This document shows positions 1 to 9,410 of a stretch of DNA of 64,000 nt, piece after piece. Both the position numbers and the translations under genes were made by a program. Numbering within the stretch: position 1 is the first letter of the stretch; each line of letters begins with the position of its first letter. The notes under the pieces were generated by a model that had not been told where the DNA came from, made no database searches, and saw only the letters and a list, made by a program, of their open reading frames with translations. The DNA is from Marinobacter sp. DY40_1A1 (GTDB lineage: Bacteria > Pseudomonadota > Gammaproteobacteria > Pseudomonadales > Oleiphilaceae), in NCBI RefSeq assembly GCF_016597815.1, contig NZ_VCHA01000002.1, positions 372,001 to 436,000 of the forward strand, read 5' to 3'.

Positions 1-890
1 ATCAGACCAAGGGCAATAGCCGCAGGAACCAATGCCAGTGCTGCGGCCCAGAATGCGGCAGGTTGCTTGCCTTCGCTTGTGCCGGTAATCCGGGGCGCTA
101 TGGTCTGGATAAAGCCATAGCCGATGACCCAGGTGGCCATAAAGCCGCCGACCTTCCAGAAATCCCAACCAAAGACCGTATGCAGATAAACGGGCAGAGC
201 CACAACAAACCACACATCCCGGGCACCAAACAGAAACATACGGGCTGCAGACAGCACGTTAATGGCAGGGCTTTTTGAAAGAATCTCCCGGAATTTGGGT
301 TTTGCGGTGCTCTTGCCCAATTCCTGTTTAAGCAAAAATAGACTGGCCAGCCAAACCAACCCGAGAGCCGCAGCCATGGTAAGCACCGCGCCGGTGAAAC
401 CCACCGACATCAGCAGCACGCCACCCAGAAAAAAGCCCACGCCTTTCAGCGTGTTCTTCGATCCCGTCAGTATGGCGACCCATTTATACAAAGTGCCCTG
501 CTGCTCATCTGGCACCAGCAATTTGATGCCGCTTTTGGCAGACATTTTGTTCAGGTCTTTGGCAATACCAGACAAAGCTTGCGCCGCCATCACCCAGGGC
601 ACTGAGAGCATGGCCGCCGGGACAGCCAGCATGGCCAAGGCTGCGATTTGCAGGAACAGCCCGATGTTCATGGTGCGATTCAAACCCATGCGAGCGCCCA
701 GATAACCACCCACCAGATTGGTCACCACCCCGAAGAACTCGTAGAACACGAATAGCAGGGCGATTTCCAGCGGCGAGTAACCAAGCTGGTGGAAATGCAG
801 CACCACCAGCATGCGCAACGCCCCATCCGTCAGGGTGAAGGCCCAATAATTACCCGTGATCACCAGGTACTGACGAATGGCGGTATTCAT
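1..890 (-). CDS. arsJ: ArsJ, organoarsenical efflux MFS transporter (3' end cut by window)
   Basis: Major-facilitator permease that, with the adjacent GAPDH, exports 1-arseno-3-phosphoglycerate, the product GAPDH makes from arsenate. About 296 residues are visible, beginning MNTAIRQYLVITGNYW, followed by a run of hydrophobic helices and an ALRMLVVLHFHQLGYSP-type N-terminus characteristic of ArsJ. The C-terminal part lies beyond base 1. The ATG follows the GAPDH stop codon after a single base, so the two are almost certainly co-transcribed and probably translationally coupled. The family call rests on sequence recognition plus the gap-arsJ pairing known from Pseudomonas; confidence is high. 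Confidence 0.9.
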   Translation of the reverse strand, partial: MNTAIRQYLVITGNYWAFTLTDGALRMLVVLHFHQLGYSPLEIALLFVFYEFFGVVTNLVGGYLGARMGLNRTMNIGLFLQIAALAMLAVPAAMLSVPWVMAAQALSGIAKDLNKMSAKSGIKLLVPDEQQGTLYKWVAILTGSKNTLKGVGFFLGGVLLMSVGFTGAVLTMAAALGLVWLASLFLLKQELGKSTAKPKFREILSKSPAINVLSAARMFLFGARDVWFVVALPVYLHTVFGWDFWKVGGFMATWVIGYGFIQTIAPRITGTSEGKQPAAFWAAALALVPAAIALGL

Positions 891-891
891 A

Positions 892-1896
892 TCAAGCCAG
901 GCCCACCTTGCGCGCCAGTTCAACGGTGCGGTTGGCGTAACCCCACTCGTTGTCATACCAAGCGTAGATCTTCACCTGAGTTCCGTTGACCACCAGCGTG
1001 GACAAGGCATCGACAATGGATGAGCGCGGGTCTGTTTTGTAATCGATGGATACCAGCGGGCGTTCTTCGTAGCCCAGAATGTCCTTCAATTCACCCTCTG
1101 AGGCTTCTTTGAGCAGCCGGTTTACCGCATCGCGATCTGTGGGCGTTTCCACCTCAAACACACAATCCGTCAGAGACGCGTTGGTGAGGGGAACACGCAC
1201 TGCGTGGCCATCCAAACGTCCTTTAAGGTCCGGGAATATTTCGATAATCGCCGTGGCAGAACCGGTACTTGTGGGAATCAGCGAACTGCCGCAAGCCCGT
1301 GCCCGCCGCAGGTCTTTGTGGGGCGCATCAATGATTGTCTGGGTATTGGTCAGGCTGTGGATGGTGGTAATGGAGCCGTGTTTGATACCCAGTTTCTCGT
1401 GAATCACTTTCACCACTGGCGCCAAACAGTTAGTGGTGCACGACGCCGCGGTTACAATTCGATCCCTGGCCGGATCAAAAATGTCTTCATTCACGCCCAC
1501 AACAATATTCTTCGCGCCCGCTTCTTTCACCGGCGCGGTGACCACCACCCGTTTTACGCCTTGATCGAGGTAGCCCTGCAGCACCGACACTGTCTTGTGC
1601 GCACCGCTGGCTTCGATCACCAGATCGCATCCAGACCAGTCGGTATCGGCAATGGCTTTATTACGAGTGACACGGATGCGCTGGCCATCAATCACCATGT
1701 CATCGCCATCAGCAGCTGCCTCACGGCTCCAGCGGCCATGGATACTGTCGAAGTTCAGCAGATGAGCCAAAGTATGAGCGTCTGCGCCCGGGTCATTAAT
1801 CGCCACAAATTCCAGTTCAGGCCACTCCCAGGCGGCCCTTAACGCCAAGCGACCAATACGGCCAAACCCGTTAATGCCTACTTTGATTTTGCTCAT
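892..1896 (-). CDS. Glyceraldehyde-3-phosphate dehydrogenase, arsenate-resistance type
   Basis: 334-residue type I GAPDH. The Rossmann NAD site [18 protein letters not shown] is at the N-terminus and the catalytic cysteine is in [11 protein letters not shown] near residue 152. In ars clusters this dedicated copy forms 1-arseno-3-phosphoglycerate from arsenate and glyceraldehyde 3-phosphate for export by ArsJ, so it probably serves detoxification rather than glycolysis; that role is inferred from context. An AAGGAG Shine-Dalgarno precedes the ATG. It is the middle gene of arsR-gapdh-arsJ, 45 bases downstream of arsR and one base upstream of arsJ. Confidence 0.92.
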   Translation of the reverse strand: MSKIKVGINGFGRIGRLALRAAWEWPELEFVAINDPGADAHTLAHLLNFDSIHGRWSREAAADGDDMVIDGQRIRVTRNKAIADTDWSGCDLVIEASGAHKTVSVLQGYLDQGVKRVVVTAPVKEAGAKNIVVGVNEDIFDPARDRIVTAASCTTNCLAPVVKVIHEKLGIKHGSITTIHSLTNTQTIIDAPHKDLRRARACGSSLIPTSTGSATAIIEIFPDLKGRLDGHAVRVPLTNASLTDCVFEVETPTDRDAVNRLLKEASEGELKDILGYEERPLVSIDYKTDPRSSIVDALSTLVVNGTQVKIYAWYDNEWGYANRTVELARKVGLA

Positions 1897-1941
1897 GGTG
1901 TTCTCCTTGCGAATTTCGCAGGTGATGTATCCAATGAATGT

Positions 1942-2331
1942 TCAGGGGCACTGCGGTGCCGGGCGCTCGGCCATTGCCTGCAGCTTCGCCATAGGCGTTT
2001 CGATCAAGGCTTTATTATTTTGCGCCGTTTCATCCAGAATCCGAGCTACCCAGTCCGGCAACTGTGGGTTCACTGAATAGTAAACCCATTGCCCACGACG
2101 CTCTGTTTCTACCAGTCCGGCCTCTCGTAATGTGGCAAGGTGACGACTGACCTTCGGCTGGGACACAGCAAAGGCTTCTGTCAGTTCGCACACACACAAT
2201 TCCTTCTGCCCCCGAATAAGCAGCAAAGCTGCCAGCCGTAACTCATCGCTCAAGGCCTTGAAAACGGTGACCGGGCTGCAGTCTTCGAGCTTCAGCCCGG
2301 CTTCCTGCTGATAAAGAAAGTCTCTATTCAT
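1942..2331 (-). CDS. arsR: ArsR-family metalloid-responsive repressor
   Basis: 129-residue winged-helix repressor. The ELCVCEL segment matches the cysteine motif that binds As(III)/Sb(III) in ArsR, and the recognition helix SQPKVSRHLATLREAGLV follows. The start is the ATG at 2331 (MNRDFLYQQEAG); an in-frame TTG at 2343 would add only four residues. It is divergent from arsH across a 120-base AT-rich region and is the likely repressor of both arms of the cluster. The C-terminus ends in RPAPQCP, giving one more cysteine. Confidence 0.93.
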   Translation of the reverse strand: MNRDFLYQQEAGLKLEDCSPVTVFKALSDELRLAALLLIRGQKELCVCELTEAFAVSQPKVSRHLATLREAGLVETERRGQWVYYSVNPQLPDWVARILDETAQNNKALIETPMAKLQAMAERPAPQCP

Positions 2332-2343
2332 GAAATCTACCAA

Positions 2344-2451
2344 TTCTGAAATTTTTTCATATTCGGTTTTCCATATATGTTTTTTTTGCGATACTAATTA
2401 CCGAAGATGACAAAGTAAAGACACCCGGATAGCGAGATTACAAATTACACC
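2344..2451. promoter_or_regulatory. Divergent arsR/arsH promoter-operator region
   Basis: AT-rich spacer between two divergent ars genes. It contains the palindrome CATATATG at 2372-2379 and a matching CATAT at 2358-2362, giving an imperfect dyad, plus a TGAA/TTCA pair at 2347-2359. Such dyads resemble ArsR/SmtB operators, but the exact box and the -10/-35 elements cannot be fixed by eye. The regulatory role is inferred from position. Confidence 0.45.
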
Positions 2452-3168
2452 ATGAAGCCGACCGCACCTCCCAACATCGATTCTGAGCTGTTCCAGGCAC
2501 CGACTGCAGAGCAAGTATTTGGAGCGGCGCCTTCAAACCATGCACCTCGCATCTTGCTGCTCTATGGCTCTCTGCGAGACCGTTCATTCAGCCGGCTCGT
2601 GGTAGAAGAGTCCGCCCGCTTACTGGAAGCCATGGGTGCCGAAACCCGCATATTTAACCCGCGCGGCCTGCCGTTGGCCGATGCTGAAGACGCGTCCCAC
2701 CCTAAAGTTCAGGAGCTGCGTGATCTTGCTGAATGGGCTGAAGGCATGGTGTGGTGCTCACCGGAGCGCCACGGTGCCATGACCGGCATTATGAAAACCC
2801 AGATCGACTGGATTCCCCTTTCTCTCGGTGCCGTGCGCCCAACCCAAGGCAAAACCCTGGCGGTGATGCAGGTGTGCGGTGGCTCTCAATCCTTTAACGT
2901 GGTCAATCAGTTGCGGGTGCTGGGCCGGTGGATGCGGATGGTGACGATTCCTAACCAGTCATCCGTGGCCAAAGCTTACATGGAATTCGATGAAAACGAC
3001 CGCATGAAGCCTTCTTCGTACTACGACCGCATCGTGGATGTGATGGAAGAACTGGTGAAGTTCACCTTGTTGGTACGTGACCGCAGCGACTACCTGACCG
3101 ACCGCTACTCCGAGCGAAAAGAAAGCGCTGAAGACTTATCAAAACGTGTTAATCAACGGTCGATCTGA
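2452..3168 (+). CDS. arsH: ArsH, NADPH-dependent FMN oxidoreductase
   Basis: 238-residue flavodoxin-fold protein. The FMN phosphate loop [13 protein letters not shown] is near residue 37, the block [18 protein letters not shown] lies near residue 97, and the C-terminal tail contains [14 protein letters not shown], all typical of ArsH. ArsH oxidises trivalent organoarsenicals and reduces FMN with NADPH. It is the first gene of the plus-strand ars unit, with acr3 starting eight bases after its stop. No strong Shine-Dalgarno is seen before the ATG; the N-terminal length is normal for the family. Confidence 0.93.
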   Translation: MKPTAPPNIDSELFQAPTAEQVFGAAPSNHAPRILLLYGSLRDRSFSRLVVEESARLLEAMGAETRIFNPRGLPLADAEDASHPKVQELRDLAEWAEGMVWCSPERHGAMTGIMKTQIDWIPLSLGAVRPTQGKTLAVMQVCGGSQSFNVVNQLRVLGRWMRMVTIPNQSSVAKAYMEFDENDRMKPSSYYDRIVDVMEELVKFTLLVRDRSDYLTDRYSERKESAEDLSKRVNQRSI

Positions 3169-3176
3169 GGGCAACC

Positions 3177-4241
3177 ATGAGCCAACATACTGAAACCGCG
3201 AGCACCCCTTCAGAAGGCATGGATTTGTTCGGTCGCTACCTGTCGGTCTGGGTTGCTCTGGCAATTATTGCCGGCGTAGCCTTGGGCCAGTTAGCGCCTG
3301 GAATACCCGAAACCCTGTCCCGCTTCGAATACGCCCAGGTGTCCATCCCTATCGCTATCCTGATCTGGGCGATGATCTTTCCGATGATGGCGCAAATCGA
3401 TTTTGGTGCGATTGTTGGTGTAAGAAAAGAGCCGAAAGGGCTGGCCATTACCACCATCGTGAACTGGCTTATCAAACCTTTCACTATGTTCGCCATTGCC
3501 TGGTTCTTCCTGATGGTGGTGTTCGAGCCCTGGATTGCGCCTGCCTTGGCCAGTGAATACCTCGCGGGCGCAATTTTGCTGGGCGCAGCACCCTGTACGG
3601 CCATGGTGTTCGTGTGGAGCTACCTCACCAAAGGCGATGCTGCTTATACCCTGGTGCAGGTATCCCTGAACGACATCATTATGCTGTTTGCCTTCGCGCC
3701 CATTGTGGTTTTACTCCTGGGCATTTCCGACATCCAGGTGCCCTGGGATACAGTGATTCTGTCGGTTGTGTTGTATATCGTGATCCCGCTGGCCGCCGGC
3801 TATCTCACCCGTCGCACATTAATCGCACGCCGAGGCGAGCAGTGGTACGACGAAGTGTTCATGAAGCGGCTGGGGCCTATTACGCCAGCAGCGCTGATTG
3901 TCACTCTGGTGTTGCTGTTCGCCTTTCAAGGCGAAGTCATCCTGGAAAACCCACTGCACATTGCGCTGATTGCCGTGCCGCTAATCATCCAGACGGTGCT
4001 GATTTTTTTCATCGCCTACGGCTGGGCCAGACTGTGGAACGTTCGCCACTGCATCGCCGCACCCGGCGCCATGATCGGTGCCAGTAATTTCTTTGAACTG
4101 GCAGTAGCCGCAGCCATTGCCCTGTTTGGCCTGCAATCCGGGGCAGCATTAGCCACAGTGGTTGGCGTGCTGGTGGAAGTGCCTTTGATGCTGGTACTGG
4201 TGCGGATCGCCAACAATACCCGAGATAAATTCCCGGCCTGA
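3177..4241 (+). CDS. acr3: ACR3-family arsenite efflux permease
   Basis: 354-residue inner-membrane carrier with about ten hydrophobic segments. The block GAAPCTAMVFVWSYLTKGD contains the cysteine (residue 140) conserved in ACR3 permeases, and a glutamate lies in the last helix (VGVLVEVPLML). It extrudes As(OH)3 using the membrane potential. It lies eight bases after arsH with a GAGGG Shine-Dalgarno. The cluster pairs ACR3 (arsenite exit) with GAPDH/ArsJ (arsenate exit). No ArsC arsenate reductase is visible in the window. Confidence 0.93.
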   Translation: MSQHTETASTPSEGMDLFGRYLSVWVALAIIAGVALGQLAPGIPETLSRFEYAQVSIPIAILIWAMIFPMMAQIDFGAIVGVRKEPKGLAITTIVNWLIKPFTMFAIAWFFLMVVFEPWIAPALASEYLAGAILLGAAPCTAMVFVWSYLTKGDAAYTLVQVSLNDIIMLFAFAPIVVLLLGISDIQVPWDTVILSVVLYIVIPLAAGYLTRRTLIARRGEQWYDEVFMKRLGPITPAALIVTLVLLFAFQGEVILENPLHIALIAVPLIIQTVLIFFIAYGWARLWNVRHCIAAPGAMIGASNFFELAVAAAIALFGLQSGAALATVVGVLVEVPLMLVLVRIANNTRDKFPA

Positions 4242-4253
4242 CCGCTGCGCGTA

Positions 4254-4274
4254 GCCCCGGTGACAGGCCGGGGC
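4254..4274 (+). terminator. GC hairpin after acr3
   Basis: Seven-base-pair GC stem (GCCCCGG / CCGGGGC) with a seven-base loop, starting 13 bases after the acr3 stop. It lacks a clear T-run, so it may be a weak terminator or an mRNA 3' stabiliser. Confidence 0.45.
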
Positions 4275-4395
4275 GACCTTACAAAGCACAGTGCCGGGGC
4301 TCGCGACCTGTTCAGCCAACCACCACCCTGCTAATATCCCGCCCATCTTTCTTACCATTGAACCGCAAACCTCTGACCCGAACGGAACCAACAGA

Positions 4396-5193
4396 ATGGA
4401 TTTTCTCCAGGCTTTTTTCCTTGGCCTTATGCAGGGACTGACCGAATTCCTGCCCATTTCCAGCTCAGCCCACCTGATTCTTGTACCCGCATTTTTTGAC
4501 TGGGTGGATCAGGGCGTCGCGTTCGACCTTGCGGTTCACGTGGGTACCCTATTGGCGGTAGTGATCTACTTCCGCACCGACGTATTCAGCATCGCCCGCG
4601 ACGGCCTCATATCCATGAGCCAACGCCGCGTAGTCGGCCAGGGCGCACTGGCGCTGTATATGGTGATTGGCACAATCCCGGCTGGCCTTGCAGGATTGGC
4701 GTTACTGGACATCATCGATAACGAACTGCGTGCAGTAGAAATCATCTTTGCCACGACACTGTTCTTCGGCTTGCTACTGGGTGTTGCAGACTGGATGCCC
4801 AAACGCCAACGCTCGATAGACTCTCTGAACTGGAAAGACGCTTTACTGGTAGGTATCGCACAGGCCATCGCCCTTGTACCGGGCACTTCTCGTTCTGGAA
4901 TTACCATAACTGCTGGTTTGTTCCTGGGCATGAGCCGGGAAACCGCCTCCCGCTTCTCGTTCCTGCTGGCCATTCCCATTACCGCTCTGGCATCTGCAGT
5001 TAAGCTTCTGGAAGTAGCGACTTCGGATATTGCCGTGGACTGGAGTGCATTTCTGGTAGGGGGCGTTACATCCTTCGTTATTGCCATTACCGCTATCCAC
5101 TTCTTCCTGAAATGGCTGAACAAGGTGGGCATGTGGCCTTATGTTATCTACAGAGTCATTCTGGCTGGGGTTATTTACGCGGTGTTGATGTAG
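4396..5193 (+). CDS. uppP: Undecaprenyl-diphosphate phosphatase
   Basis: 265-residue polytopic membrane enzyme that dephosphorylates undecaprenyl pyrophosphate to recycle the lipid carrier of peptidoglycan and polysaccharide synthesis. Both signature blocks are present: GLTEFLPISSSAHL near residue 14 and LVPGTSRSGITI near residue 160. The reading frame is open upstream to 4291, but the ATG at 4396 matches the usual UppP N-terminus (MDFLQAFFLGLMQG). It stands alone, convergent with uvrD across a long hairpin repeat. Confidence 0.95.
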   Translation: MDFLQAFFLGLMQGLTEFLPISSSAHLILVPAFFDWVDQGVAFDLAVHVGTLLAVVIYFRTDVFSIARDGLISMSQRRVVGQGALALYMVIGTIPAGLAGLALLDIIDNELRAVEIIFATTLFFGLLLGVADWMPKRQRSIDSLNWKDALLVGIAQAIALVPGTSRSGITITAGLFLGMSRETASRFSFLLAIPITALASAVKLLEVATSDIAVDWSAFLVGGVTSFVIAITAIHFFLKWLNKVGMWPYVIYRVILAGVIYAVLM

Positions 5194-5232
5194 GCACTGT
5201 GAGGTCTTGCTGAGGCCAGCACCGTGTCCGAA

Positions 5233-5345
5233 GCAGATAGCGGGCTGCGCCTCCCAAAAATGTGCGGAGCCATGGATGGCGGAGCCCAAGCGCCACATGG
5301 ATGTGCCGAAGGAGCGTTTTTTGGGAGGCGCAGCCCGCTATCTGC
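5233..5345. repeat. Long hairpin element, copy 1
   Basis: Perfect 28-base inverted arms (5233-5260 and 5318-5345) flank a 57-base core. Bases 5262-5286 of the core are identical, allowing for orientation, to parts of three other hairpins in the window. The core contains two small hairpins, GCCATGGATGGC and CACATGGATGTG, each with the same CATGGATG centre. The arms share no sequence with the other copies except a CCCAAAAA/TTTTTGGG end next to the core. It sits between the 3' ends of convergent uppP and uvrD, where it could act as a bidirectional terminator. Confidence 0.9.
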
Positions 5346-5357
5346 AAACACCAAAGC

Positions 5358-7523
5358 CTAGCAGGCCTCCAACGGCGCATAAGCCAGCACCAACCACTTG
5401 GCACCTTCATCAAAATTCACCTGCACCCTTGTGTGGTGCCCGGTGCCTTCAGCATTCATCACAACACCTTCGCCGAACTTGGGGTGCCGAACACGCTGCC
5501 CCAGGCTGAAACCGGTCTGCTGGGCAGAGTCCTGGCTGAACAGGCCTTCGTTAGGGCGATCCATCATGGCCGGGCGGGTTACCGTATTACGTAGGCGCAC
5601 CTCCTGCAGGCAATCGCCGGGAATCTCCCGAACGAATCGGGAAAGCGCGTTGAACTTCTCCTGACCGTACAAACGGCGGGATTCGGCGTAGGTAATCACC
5701 AACTTTTTCATGGCCCGGGTGATGCCTACATAGGCCAGCCGCCGCTCTTCCTCCATGCGCCCCGGCTCTTCCAGAGACATGCTGTGAGGGAACAAACCCT
5801 CTTCAACACCGGCAAGGAATACCAACGGGAATTCCAAGCCTTTTGCAGAGTGCAAAGTCATGAGCTGCACACTGTCTTCGTGATCTTCCGCCTGAGATTC
5901 GCCAGCATCCAGAGCTGCCTGAGCAATAAACTCCGAGAGCGGGTCCACACCCTCTTCCACATCAAAATCTGCAAGGGCGTTAACCAGCTCTTCCAGGTTC
6001 TCCACCCGCGCCTGAGCCTTCTCGCCTTTTTCACTGGCGTGGTAGTCCTTCAGGCCGCTGGCTTCGATGGTCTGCTTCATAAGCCCATGAAGCGACGCGC
6101 CTTCAGCCATCGCAGACAGCTCTTCTATAATATCGAGGAACGTCTGCAGCCCGGTTTTGGCACGACCTTTCACCTGCCCGGCCGCCAGCAATCGCTCGGC
6201 CGACTCCCATAGAGATATGCTCAGGTTGCTTGCATATTCACGCAGTTCCGCCAAGCTTTTTGCGCCTATGCCACGAGTGGGCAAGTTCACCACTCGCTCG
6301 AAGGCTGCATCGTCCCGCCGGTAGTGCACCAAACGCAAGTAAGCCAAGGCGTTGCGGATTTCCTGGCGATCATAAAAGCGCAGGCCGCCATATACCCGGT
6401 AAGGTATGCCCTGGCGCATCAGGGATTCTTCCAGCACCCGGGATTGGGCGTTGGAGCGGTACAGGATGGCGGATTCGCTTCGCAGGTTGCCTTCGTTCAC
6501 CCAACTGGAGATGCTGTCGGCTATGTAATTGGCTTCATCCTGCTCATTAAATGCGGCATAAAGGCTGATGGGTTCGCCTTCCACGCCATCTGTCCAAAGC
6601 TCTTTGCCGAGCCTGCCCTGGTTGTTGGCAATTACGGCGTTAGCGGCTTTCAGAATCAGTTGAGTGGATCGGTAGTTCTGTTCCAGCCGCACCAACCGGG
6701 AGTTCGGAAAATCCCTCTGGTATTGCTGGATATTCTCTATTTTGGCGCCACGCCAGCCGTAAATAGACTGGTCGTCATCACCCACCACCGTCAGTGGTAC
6801 ACGATTACCCGCAAGAACCTGCAGCCAGGCGTACTGAATCGTGTTGGTGTCCTGAAACTCGTCCACCAGAATATGCTGAAAGCGCTGCTGATAGTGAGCC
6901 AGTATTTCCGGCCGGTGCAGCCAGAGTTCATGGGAGCGAAGCAGCAACTCGCCAAAATCTACCAGACCGCTTTGCTGGCACAGTTTTTCGTAGCGGCTGT
7001 ATACCTTCACCATGGTGGAGGTGAAGTGGTCGCCCGGATTTTCCTGTATGTGGTCGGCCCGCAAACCTTCGTCTTTCTGGCTGCTGATGAACCATTGAGC
7101 CTGCTTGGGCGGGAACTGGCTTTCATCAATCTGCGCTTCCCGCATCACCCGCTTGACCATGCGCAGCTGATCGTCGCTGTCCAGCACCTGAAAGTTCTCC
7201 GGCAGCCCGGCATCCTTCGAATGCGCCCTTAGCAAACGGTGGGCGATACCGTGGAAGGTGCCAAACCAAAGGCCGCGAGACGGAATATTCATCATCTCTT
7301 CGATGCGGTAACGCATCTCTTTGGCAGCTTTGTTGGTAAAGGTGACCGCCAGAATCCCCGTAGGCGGAACCCGATCCACCTGCATCAACCACGCAATCCT
7401 GTGCACCAGCACCCGGGTCTTGCCACTGCCGGCACCCGCCAGCACCAGCAAGTGGTCATTCTGTGCCGTAACTGCCTCACGCTGGGCATCATTCAGGGAA
7501 TCAATAATGTGGGAGACATCCAT
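5358..7523 (-). CDS. uvrD: ATP-dependent DNA helicase II, UvrD
   Basis: 721-residue superfamily 1A 3'-5' helicase used in nucleotide excision and mismatch repair. Motif I AGAGSGKTR near residue 30, motif Ia AVTFTNKAAKEM, motif II LVDEFQDTN, motif III VVGDDDQSIYGWRG, motif IV RLEQNYRST, motif V LMTLHSAKGLEF and motif VI YVGITRAM are all present in order. The tail (RVRHPKFGEGVV...) matches the Tudor-like C-terminal fold that contacts RNA polymerase. The length is close to E. coli UvrD (720). No LexA box (CTGT-N8-ACAG) was recognised upstream. Confidence 0.95.
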   Translation of the reverse strand: MDVSHIIDSLNDAQREAVTAQNDHLLVLAGAGSGKTRVLVHRIAWLMQVDRVPPTGILAVTFTNKAAKEMRYRIEEMMNIPSRGLWFGTFHGIAHRLLRAHSKDAGLPENFQVLDSDDQLRMVKRVMREAQIDESQFPPKQAQWFISSQKDEGLRADHIQENPGDHFTSTMVKVYSRYEKLCQQSGLVDFGELLLRSHELWLHRPEILAHYQQRFQHILVDEFQDTNTIQYAWLQVLAGNRVPLTVVGDDDQSIYGWRGAKIENIQQYQRDFPNSRLVRLEQNYRSTQLILKAANAVIANNQGRLGKELWTDGVEGEPISLYAAFNEQDEANYIADSISSWVNEGNLRSESAILYRSNAQSRVLEESLMRQGIPYRVYGGLRFYDRQEIRNALAYLRLVHYRRDDAAFERVVNLPTRGIGAKSLAELREYASNLSISLWESAERLLAAGQVKGRAKTGLQTFLDIIEELSAMAEGASLHGLMKQTIEASGLKDYHASEKGEKAQARVENLEELVNALADFDVEEGVDPLSEFIAQAALDAGESQAEDHEDSVQLMTLHSAKGLEFPLVFLAGVEEGLFPHSMSLEEPGRMEEERRLAYVGITRAMKKLVITYAESRRLYGQEKFNALSRFVREIPGDCLQEVRLRNTVTRPAMMDRPNEGLFSQDSAQQTGFSLGQRVRHPKFGEGVVMNAEGTGHHTRVQVNFDEGAKWLVLAYAPLEAC

Positions 7524-7638
7524 GGGGAAATCACTGTAGTCCGGAGAATGGGGAATTCTGGCCGAAGATTATAACAAGTCGTGACCGAGCCTGCCCCGAT
7601 CCCGATCGATGGCTTAACATTTTAGACTCGCCTTACTA

Positions 7639-7665
7639 TAAAGTTACTGCAAAATCAGCCGACAA
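7639..7665 (+). promoter_or_regulatory. Sigma-28 (FliA) promoter before the chemoreceptor unit
   Basis: TAAAGTTA at 7639-7646, an 11-base spacer, then GCCGACAA at 7658-7665. The gamma-proteobacterial FliA consensus is TAAAGTTT-N11-GCCGATAA, so this matches 14 of 16 bases with exact spacing. Transcription would start near 7672, giving an untranslated leader of about 90 bases. This places the chemoreceptor, and any genes co-transcribed with it, in the flagellar late regulon. Confidence 0.8.
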
Positions 7666-7763
7666 CAGTACATAACAGTACGAAACACAATCACCATTTC
7701 GCCTACTAATAGCAATCTATATGCTGATTCCGCCACATTGGGTTGTTCCGTCAGGAAAAGACT

Positions 7764-9377
7764 ATGCTGTCATCACTTAAAATCTCACAAAAGCTTGGCT
7801 TACTGGTCAGCATTGCCATCCTCGCATTTGTCATCAGTCAGGGCTTCGCGTTTATAACAGAACGCTCCAACTCTGAACGCCTGAGCGAGGTAAAAGATCG
7901 CCTTTATCCGACGCTGGAACTGACCACTATTAATGAAGGCCAGCTAAAGCTGATGGAGCAACAAATCAGTGGTGCGGTTACCACGGGGGACGACCAGCAG
8001 CTGGAAGCAACCCAGGCCTACCGAGACACCATTGCGACCAACCTGGAAAAAATTGCGGAATTGAGCCCCGCCCAAGCCAGCAATATTCAAAAGCTGAGCC
8101 GGGACCTCGACAACTACTACGACAACGCGTCCCGCCTTGCCACCTCCATTATCGACGGCACAGCGGACTTCACACGCATTGGCGACGACGCAGCCCGTAA
8201 CGCAGCCCGTCTGGAGCAACTGCAGGCTGGCCTGAACGCCATGCTTGAAAACAATCGTGCACGGTTCCAGGGCGCCATTTCGGAAACCGCTGAAGCCTCA
8301 ACAAATGCCCAAACTCTGGCGCTGATTATTCTTGTCACTACCGTTGTGGTGCTGATCGCAATAAGCCTGGTGATCGGTCGTTCCATCTCCACCAGCCTTA
8401 CCCAGATTATCGACTCCCTGAAGAACATGGCCTCTGGCGAAGGCGACCTGACTCGTCGCCTGAACTATGAAGGCCGGGATGAACTCCGGGAACTGGTTAA
8501 TCAATTCAACCTGTTCGTTGCCAAGCTGCATAAATCATTTGCCACTATCAGCGATGACGTGAATGGACTGAACACAGCAACAGGCCACCTGACCGATGCC
8601 AGCCGGGCCAACCTTGAGCGCATCAGCAGCCAGGCACAGGCAATTTCTTCTACCCGTAACTCTGTGGATGAACTGGTAAAAAGTGTTGAAGAAGTAGCAG
8701 GTTTTGCTTCCAGCGCCTCGGACCAGACCCAGGACGCAGCGCGCTTCGCCCAATCGGGCCAGGAAAAAGTACAGAAAAATGTGGCCACCATCCGCGAGTT
8801 GGTCAGCGACATTGAGAATACCGCTGGTCTGGTGAATCAGTTCGACGAGTTCTCTGCCCGGGTCGGGGGTTTGCTGGACACCATTCAAACCGTTGCAGAA
8901 CAAACCAACCTGCTGGCTCTGAACGCCGCGATTGAGGCAGCGCGTGCCGGCGAACATGGCCGCGGCTTTGCAGTGGTTGCTGACGAGGTGCGTGGGCTTG
9001 CAGTACGTACCCACAAAGCAACGGAAGAAATTCAGGGTGTAATTTCAGAGCTCTCCAAGCTGTCGTCTTCAGCGGTTACCTCCATGAAAGCCAGTGTAAA
9101 TAAAGCCCATGAGGGCGTGGAAGCGACCACTGAATCCGGTGAGATTTTGTCCCGCATTCTGCAAAACGTGCAGCAGATCAGTGAGCTGAATGAACAGATT
9201 GCTGCTGCCACCTACGAACAAAGCACGACATTTAACGAAGTAACCACTTACATGACGGACATGCACCGGAATGCCGAGGCAGTCATGGAAAGCACCGACG
9301 AACTGGATAGCGTTAGCCGCGATATTCAGGGCGTCAGCAATGGTCTGCGAACCGTTGCCAGCCAGTTCCGCGTGTAA
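7764..9377 (+). CDS. Methyl-accepting chemotaxis protein
   Basis: 537-residue transmembrane chemoreceptor. TM1 is at residues 11-31, a helical periplasmic sensor rich in T/Q/L follows (about 32-185), then TM2 (about 186-210, [20 protein letters not shown]), a HAMP domain, and the cytoplasmic coiled coil with the CheA/CheW-binding tip [20 protein letters not shown]. The start is ATG 7764 with an AGGAAAAG Shine-Dalgarno; upstream alternatives are less likely. The ligand is unknown. It is preceded by a sigma-28 promoter and followed after 33 bases by a porin and then a PstS-like protein. Confidence 0.93.
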   Translation: MLSSLKISQKLGLLVSIAILAFVISQGFAFITERSNSERLSEVKDRLYPTLELTTINEGQLKLMEQQISGAVTTGDDQQLEATQAYRDTIATNLEKIAELSPAQASNIQKLSRDLDNYYDNASRLATSIIDGTADFTRIGDDAARNAARLEQLQAGLNAMLENNRARFQGAISETAEASTNAQTLALIILVTTVVVLIAISLVIGRSISTSLTQIIDSLKNMASGEGDLTRRLNYEGRDELRELVNQFNLFVAKLHKSFATISDDVNGLNTATGHLTDASRANLERISSQAQAISSTRNSVDELVKSVEEVAGFASSASDQTQDAARFAQSGQEKVQKNVATIRELVSDIENTAGLVNQFDEFSARVGGLLDTIQTVAEQTNLLALNAAIEAARAGEHGRGFAVVADEVRGLAVRTHKATEEIQGVISELSKLSSSAVTSMKASVNKAHEGVEATTESGEILSRILQNVQQISELNEQIAAATYEQSTTFNEVTTYMTDMHRNAEAVMESTDELDSVSRDIQGVSNGLRTVASQFRV

Positions 9378-9410
9378 ATTAACCATGAAAAACGTATGGA
9401 TCGAAAACCT

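Noticed and set aside
5207..5594. Short plus-strand reading frames across hairpin copy 1
   Set aside because: They run from the repeat into the antisense of uvrD and resemble no protein.
6324..7232. 302-residue plus-strand reading frame
   Set aside because: Fully inside uvrD on the opposite strand; all helicase motifs are in the other frame.
7524..7638. LexA box upstream of uvrD
   Set aside because: CTGT and ACAG fragments exist but not with eight-base spacing.
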